A stretch of 64,000 nt of DNA from JANPPS01 sp965246835 (GTDB lineage: Bacteria; Pseudomonadota; Alphaproteobacteria; Acetobacterales; Acetobacteraceae): the NCBI GenBank assembly GCA_965246835.1, contig CBDFFQ010000001.1, positions 1,922,001-1,986,000 of the forward strand. Reading direction: 5' to 3'. Below are positions 60,047 through 64,000 of the stretch, piece after piece (positions within the stretch are counted from its first letter, which is position 1; each line of letters begins with the position of its first letter). The position numbers and the translations under genes are program-made. Under the pieces are notes generated by a model. The model was not told the DNA's origin, made no database searches, and saw only the letters and a list, made by a program, of their open reading frames with translations.

Positions 60047-60376
60047 ATGATCACCTGCTTCATCCGCTACGAGATCGATCCATTCAAAGTGCCCGCATTC
60101 GAGGAGTACGCCCGCATCTGGGGCCAGGCGATCCCGCGATGCGGCGCCGACCTCGTCGGATATTTCGCGCCCCATGAAGGGTCCAGCACGACCGCCTACG
60201 GCATCTATCATATCGAGAGCCTCGCAGCGTACGAGGCATACCGGGCGCGGCTGCGGGATGACCAGGCGGGCCGCGAGAACTATGCGTTCGCGCAGCGGGA
60301 GCGGTTCATCCTGAAGGAGGACCGGATCTTCCTCCGCCTGGCCTCGGCGCCGCATGGGCCAATGGTGCGGCCATGA
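60047..60376 (+). CDS. NIPSNAP-family small protein
   Basis: A 109-residue dimeric alpha+beta barrel protein: CFIRYEIDPFKVPAFEEYARIWGQAIPRCGADLVGYF...YGIYHIESLAAYEAYR is the NIPSNAP pattern. AGGAGG precedes ATG 60047. Often found next to ArsR regulators and antibiotic-biosynthesis-monooxygenase genes, as here; its biochemical role is unclear. Confidence 0.9.
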   Translation: MITCFIRYEIDPFKVPAFEEYARIWGQAIPRCGADLVGYFAPHEGSSTTAYGIYHIESLAAYEAYRARLRDDQAGRENYAFAQRERFILKEDRIFLRLASAPHGPMVRP

Positions 60377-60570
60377 TGGCCGTCAGCTTCGAGGTGTGGC
60401 CCGCGGAGGGCCATACCCAGCACTACCGATGTTGGCCAGACCGGATCGCACCGATCGAGCGTGGCGGCCGTCGCTCTTGGGTCGGAGATCAAAACTGGGC
60501 TGCTGCATCAGCGGCACCTTGTGGCGCCTCCAGGGGTTCGGGGTCATTCTCGTGGCCGGCTGCGCGCTAG
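60373..60570 (+). pseudogene. Truncated antibiotic-biosynthesis-monooxygenase (ABM) family gene
   Basis: Starting with an ATGA overlap to the NIPSNAP gene, the first ~18 residues (MAVSFEVWPAEGHTQHY) match the conserved N terminus of ABM-type proteins. The frame then loses similarity and ends at TAG 60568-60570. The rest of the domain is missing, and 60571-60678 shows nothing recognisable. The regulator-NIPSNAP-ABM order is a known type of neighbourhood, so this is a degraded member. Confidence 0.6.
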
Positions 60571-60678
60571 TTTTCACGGCCGATCGTTTGCATCAGTCCC
60601 CGGCCGCGATAGCGATAGCCGTCGCCGCCACGAAGGCACGCGCTCCGCCTACCCCGATGGGATTGAGGCGAAGACCCG

Positions 60679-61338
60679 CTAATACTGCAGCTCACGGTAC
60701 ACGACGCGCCAGCCGCGATGTCGGGAGGCCACGGCGCCGACGAAGCCGGGTGCGGGGTCCAGATGCGCCATCTGCCACCACCCCGGCTCTGCAGGTGCGT
60801 CCGCGACCGAAACGAGCGTGGCGTGATCGAGACTGACGGAAAACCGCCCGAGCGGGAGGCTCAACCCGCAGCCGAGCGCCTTCACATACGCCTCCTTACG
60901 GGTCCAGCACCGGAAAAAGGCGCATCGGCGCTCTGCTTCCGGAAGGGCCCGTAGATGCGCCGCCTCGTCCGGTGCGAAGCAGCTGTCAGCGAGATGGGCG
61001 AACCCGTCGCGCAGCTCCTCGATATCCAGGCCGACCGGACAGGCGGCGACGGCCAGTGCCGCGCGGTCGCCGGAATGGCTGAGATTGAATGCGAGCCCAG
61101 GCGGGTCAAGCGCGGGCTTCCCGCACAGCCCCAGCTGAAACACCAGCGCCTCCGCCCGCGTGTCGCCGTAGATCGCGAGGCGTTGGCGCAGCCCGGCGCG
61201 CGCCGCGATGAACCGGCTGCGATTCCGAACATGGTGAAATCGGTCGGCCCGCACCCGCTCGTCGTCAGACAGGAGGCGCCAATCGTCCGTATCGTGGCCC
61301 GGCCCGATGGGCCAGCTCCAAACATCGATCCGGTCCAC
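60679..61338 (-). CDS. 4'-phosphopantetheinyl transferase (Sfp type)
   Basis: A 219-residue enzyme that activates carrier proteins with phosphopantetheine. Motifs: LAFNLSHSGDRAALAV, GLDIEELR (Mg-binding Asp/Glu) and FRCWTRKEAYVKALG are the Sfp hallmarks. No ATG lies at a sensible place; GTG 61338 (VDRIDVWSWPIG) gives the normal N terminus. The Sfp type often serves polyketide or peptide synthases, which are not in the window. Last gene of the minus-strand operon entering from the right edge, 97 bp after the oxidase gene. Confidence 0.9.
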   Translation of the reverse strand: MDRIDVWSWPIGPGHDTDDWRLLSDDERVRADRFHHVRNRSRFIAARAGLRQRLAIYGDTRAEALVFQLGLCGKPALDPPGLAFNLSHSGDRAALAVAACPVGLDIEELRDGFAHLADSCFAPDEAAHLRALPEAERRCAFFRCWTRKEAYVKALGCGLSLPLGRFSVSLDHATLVSVADAPAEPGWWQMAHLDPAPGFVGAVASRHRGWRVVYRELQY

Positions 61339-61435
61339 CGCCGTCAGTCCGCCCGGTCGGGCGGCGCAGTCCCGCAAGCGGGTGAGGCGAGGCTCTTGGC
61401 AAAGAAGGTGCGCCGGGGCATGCGGACCCCCGAGC

Positions 61436-62572
61436 CTACGTCCAGGCTGCGCAAACAGAAGCAGCCTGATCACAAGCCGGCTGTGGCGACTGGCTGCCCA
61501 GCCACACCTGCAGACGGTCCATATGTCCCCCGGTCGCGGTAGCCGCAATGCGCCGCCCCAGCGCCGCCCCGAATTTATAGCCGTGCCCCGAACAGGCCGA
61601 CACGAACACGGCCCGCCCCTCGGCGCAGGCGAAGAAGCGGTGGTCCCGCGTGAAGGTGTAGACGCAGGGCCGGACGGTCTCCACCGCATAGCTTGCGAGG
61701 TCGGCAATCAACGGGGCGAATAGCGCCCGCCACGGCCCGGCATCGTGCCCGCCCGCCAAATCGGTCCCGGCCCGGCGCAGGGCGGCTGCCCCGATCTTCA
61801 CGCCCAGCGCGCCGAGCGGCGGGACGATGTAGCCGCCGATTCCGCCCCCGGTTTCGATCACGATCGGCGCCGCCGCCCACCCGGCGCGAAACCGGGGAGG
61901 GGGGGTGAGATACACGACGGAGGTCCGGTGCGGGGTCAGCACGGGCGCGAGATCGGGCGCCAAGATGGTCGTCCACGCACCGGCCGTGACGACGACGCGA
62001 TCGCCCCGGAAAACCCGACCGTCTGTCGTCCAGACCTCCCCGCGCTCCCGGTCGACCCCCGTCACCTGCGCGTTTGGATGCACGATGGCGCCCTTGTCGT
62101 GCAGCCATCGCAAAAGGCTGGCCGCGATGTCCCGCGACATCAGGATGCCTGCCCGATCGCTGATGCAGGCGAAGCGGGCGCCGGTCCAGTCGAGATACGG
62201 GAATTCCCGCGCCGCCTCCCCCGCATCCATCACGACCGGATGCTCCCCCGCCCGCCTCAGCCCCTCCAGGATCGCCTCCCCCGCGTCCCCGGGGCTGCGG
62301 GAGATCGCCAGGGCGGGGCGGGGGTGCAGGTGGCAGGAACCGAGGTCCCGCCACATCGCGGCCCAGGCGGAAAAAGCCTCCCGGGTTGCGGCGGCATAGA
62401 AATCATCGGCGCCATACGCGCTGCGGATAATGCGATGATGATCGCCCGAGGCCGCGAGCGGCGCCGGGATCGTGGCCGCCTGCTCCAGCAGGGTGACCGC
62501 GTGCCCCGCCGCCGCCAGGGCCCACGCGGTCGATAGGCCAGCGATCCCGGCACCGACGATCACGACGTGCAT
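61436..62572 (-). CDS. FAD-dependent oxidoreductase (DAO/sarcosine-oxidase type)
   Basis: A 378-residue flavoprotein: VIVGAGIAGLSTAWALAAAGHAVTLLEQ binds FAD; HHRIIRSAYG and the C-terminal CSGHGYKFGAALG match monomeric sarcosine oxidase/N-methyltryptophan oxidase, whose Cys in a CxGHGxK context holds FAD covalently. It would oxidise an amine or amino acid. ATG 62572 overlaps the previous stop (TGATG), showing coupling to the binding-fold gene. Confidence 0.88.
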   Translation of the reverse strand: MHVVIVGAGIAGLSTAWALAAAGHAVTLLEQAATIPAPLAASGDHHRIIRSAYGADDFYAAATREAFSAWAAMWRDLGSCHLHPRPALAISRSPGDAGEAILEGLRRAGEHPVVMDAGEAAREFPYLDWTGARFACISDRAGILMSRDIAASLLRWLHDKGAIVHPNAQVTGVDRERGEVWTTDGRVFRGDRVVVTAGAWTTILAPDLAPVLTPHRTSVVYLTPPPRFRAGWAAAPIVIETGGGIGGYIVPPLGALGVKIGAAALRRAGTDLAGGHDAGPWRALFAPLIADLASYAVETVRPCVYTFTRDHRFFACAEGRAVFVSACSGHGYKFGAALGRRIAATATGGHMDRLQVWLGSQSPQPACDQAASVCAAWT

Positions 62573-63672
62573 CAGGCGTCTTCCAACTCCGGCATCGCCG
62601 CGCGCCGCGCCCGGGCCAGCAGGGCGGCCGCGGGGACCATCGCCCAGCGATGCCCCGTCAACCGCCCGCGCGCATCGAAGCTCAACACGCCGTAGGGCGA
62701 CTGCCACGAGCGCGACCGCAGGGAAGCGAGCACGGCGGCACGATCCCGCGGGCTATTTGTGTGCCACACCGCCGCAAGCGCCCGGGCGGCGATGTAGCTG
62801 GTGTCGAAATAGGGACCGGGGGCCCGCCCCAGAACGGCGCCGGCGCGGCGCCGGATGGCGGCGGCGGACCGGTCCACCAACACATCCCCGGTCTCGTCCA
62901 AAAACGCCACGCTGGCGGCGAGGTCGCGGCCGGTTCGGAACAGCCCGATTTCGAACAGATCAGGCGAGAAGCTGTCATCGGACAACAGGACCGGCAGACC
63001 GGGGATCGCCAACGCCGGCAGCCGGCAGATCGCGGCGGCGAACTCGCTGGAACCCAGCACATACACCACATCCACCCCGGCGAGCGCACCCGGCGGCACG
63101 GCCTCCCTGCCCCGCGGCAGATAGATCACGCGCGCTTGCCGGCACGCACCGGTCAGCTGCAGGAACAGGCTTTCGGCCAGGCTCGCGCCGCAATTCCGCA
63201 GCTCACCCACGATCAGCGCCGGCCGGCCCGCCCCGGCGTCCCGCAGGCACGCGACCTGCTCCGTATCCGTGCCGAACAGCTGCAATGTGGTCGGCGCCGT
63301 GTCCGCGCAGAGATGCGGCGCGGAGGTGCCGGGCGCGAGGAACGGCACCCCGGCGGCGCCATAGACTCGGCTGGCCGGCAGCGCCGTCGTGCTGCCGAAA
63401 TGCCCGATCACGGCGTCGACGCCCGCCTCGCAGAGTTCCATCGCCACGGCCCGGGCGCGATCCGGATCGCGCGCATCGTCTCCCGCCCGGATGCGCACCG
63501 CGAGGCCGCCATCGCCGAACCCCAACAGCGCCGCCGCAATCAGGTCCTTCCCGTTCTCGCCCCCGCTTTCGCACAACCCGACCAGGGGGGCCTCCGGGCC
63601 GCCCAGGAACGCGGGCGCGTGGGATGCATCCGCCGGAAGGTGGAAGCCGTGCAGCGGAGCCGGCCGGGTCAT
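62572..63672 (-). CDS. Periplasmic-binding-protein-fold protein (amide/urea type) without signal peptide
   Basis: A 366-residue type I periplasmic binding fold similar to amide/urea/branched-chain amino acid receptors: ENGKDLIAAALLGFGDGGLAVRI, VDAVIGHFGSTTALPASRVY, VPFLAPGTSAPHL, YFDTSYIAARALAAV. The N terminus (MTRPAPLHGFHLPADASH) has no signal peptide, so it may stay in the cytoplasm as a ligand sensor like AmiC or act as an enzyme partner. ATG 63672 overlaps the DUF3291 stop by 4 nt. Confidence 0.82.
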   Translation of the reverse strand: MTRPAPLHGFHLPADASHAPAFLGGPEAPLVGLCESGGENGKDLIAAALLGFGDGGLAVRIRAGDDARDPDRARAVAMELCEAGVDAVIGHFGSTTALPASRVYGAAGVPFLAPGTSAPHLCADTAPTTLQLFGTDTEQVACLRDAGAGRPALIVGELRNCGASLAESLFLQLTGACRQARVIYLPRGREAVPPGALAGVDVVYVLGSSEFAAAICRLPALAIPGLPVLLSDDSFSPDLFEIGLFRTGRDLAASVAFLDETGDVLVDRSAAAIRRRAGAVLGRAPGPYFDTSYIAARALAAVWHTNSPRDRAAVLASLRSRSWQSPYGVLSFDARGRLTGHRWAMVPAAALLARARRAAMPELEDA

Positions 63673-64000
63673 GCGGCGCTCCGAAGGGCGGCGGCCGAGA
63701 GCGGCGTCCCGTGCGGGCAGAACATCCGCTTGAACGTGAACGCGAACGGGCTCGCCCCTTCGGTATGCAGATGCTCGAGCCTTTCGCAGGCATCGGGCCA
63801 GGCCGGGTTCCCGGTATCCGGCAGCCACCACACGCAATAGATCGGCCAATGCTGGTCCAGGAACCAATCGGAGCGCTTTTGCAACGCGATCCGATGCAGC
63901 GGCCCCCGGTAGGTGAACTGCCAGACGGAGCCGAGGTCTTGCCAGATCGACAACGTCTGCGCCTGCCGCGTATGCCCGTTCGTCGTGCCACCCAGGTAGA
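63669..64000 (-). CDS. DUF3291-family protein, C-terminal part (continues beyond window)
   Basis: About 109 residues up to the right edge, ending at 63669. LSIWQDLGSVWQFTYRGPLHRIALQKRSDWFLDQHWPIYCVWWLPDTG and ERLEHLHTEGASPFAFTFKRMF match the DUF3291 pattern. The frame is open to the edge, so the start lies outside. DUF3291 is a dimeric barrel-like domain sometimes found in biosynthetic clusters. It heads the coupled operon visible here. Confidence 0.82.
   Translation of the reverse strand, partial: YLGGTTNGHTRQAQTLSIWQDLGSVWQFTYRGPLHRIALQKRSDWFLDQHWPIYCVWWLPDTGNPAWPDACERLEHLHTEGASPFAFTFKRMFCPHGTPLSAAALRSAA

Overview
The window is high-GC DNA (roughly two thirds G+C by eye) with no rRNA or tRNA that I could see. 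Gene families and style (PiT-AhcY pair, several IS families, many ATGA/TGATG overlaps, large ureide and aromatic catabolic blocks) suggest an alphaproteobacterium, perhaps Acetobacteraceae/Rhodospirillales. That placement is inference; no marker gene here proves it.

Left part (1-16.8 kb): a partial PiT phosphate transporter, adenosylhomocysteinase (ahcY), a CPBP membrane protease, a HupE/UreJ metal transporter, and a LysR regulator with a DJ-1/PfpI protein. Next come two tandem, translationally coupled, repeat-containing proteins of unknown function (5473-9527), a frameshifted membrane/winged-helix gene and a decayed pstS. A rhodanese, two DMT exporters, a GntR regulator, a secreted vanadium-type haloperoxidase and a small secreted protein follow.

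Middle part (16.8-29.2 kb): a ureide/hydantoin island. It has Asp/Glu-hydantoin racemases, a PotABCD-like ABC transporter, ureidoglycolate lyase and PuuE-type allantoinase plus paralogues. Decay is heavy: a chimeric amidohydrolase/binding-protein stub, a truncated permease, a deacetylase with its catalytic centre deleted, and a truncated BtpA. An IS630 element and an IS5 element sit head to tail exactly between the ureidoglycolate lyase and allantoinase genes, and the pre-insertion junction can be rebuilt from their target duplications.

29.2-41.1 kb: a 928-residue protein with three ~150-residue modules, each ending in a LuxR/GerE-like helix-turn-helix. Then a ChrR-type cupin, a GST remnant, a threonine-dehydratase-like enzyme divergent from a MocR/GabR-type regulator, an IS256 element that splits an FMN-dependent hydroxyacid dehydrogenase gene (9-bp target duplication), and a rearranged sugar-type ABC transporter (two permeases plus an inverted, 5'-truncated binding protein). 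An IS3 fragment ends the region.

41.1-59.0 kb: a large intact aromatic catabolic island of the meta-cleavage type. It holds two VOC extradiol dioxygenases, two FAD hydroxylases, two fumarylacetoacetate-hydrolase-family enzymes, an alpha/beta C-C hydrolase, an amidohydrolase (ACMSD family), a carotenoid/lignostilbene-type oxygenase, an NAD epimerase, an EthD protein, a cupin, two MFS transporters and a MetA-type outer-membrane protein, with LysR and GntR regulators at divergent promoters. The order of genes suggests hydroxylation, ring cleavage, hydrolysis of a C-C bond and uptake of an aromatic of unknown identity, possibly lignin-derived.

59.0-64.0 kb: an ArsR regulator divergent from a NIPSNAP gene, then a minus-strand operon reading DUF3291 protein, periplasmic-binding-protein-fold protein without signal peptide, FAD amine-oxidase-type enzyme and Sfp-type phosphopantetheinyl transferase. 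This may be the edge of a specialised-metabolite locus outside the window.
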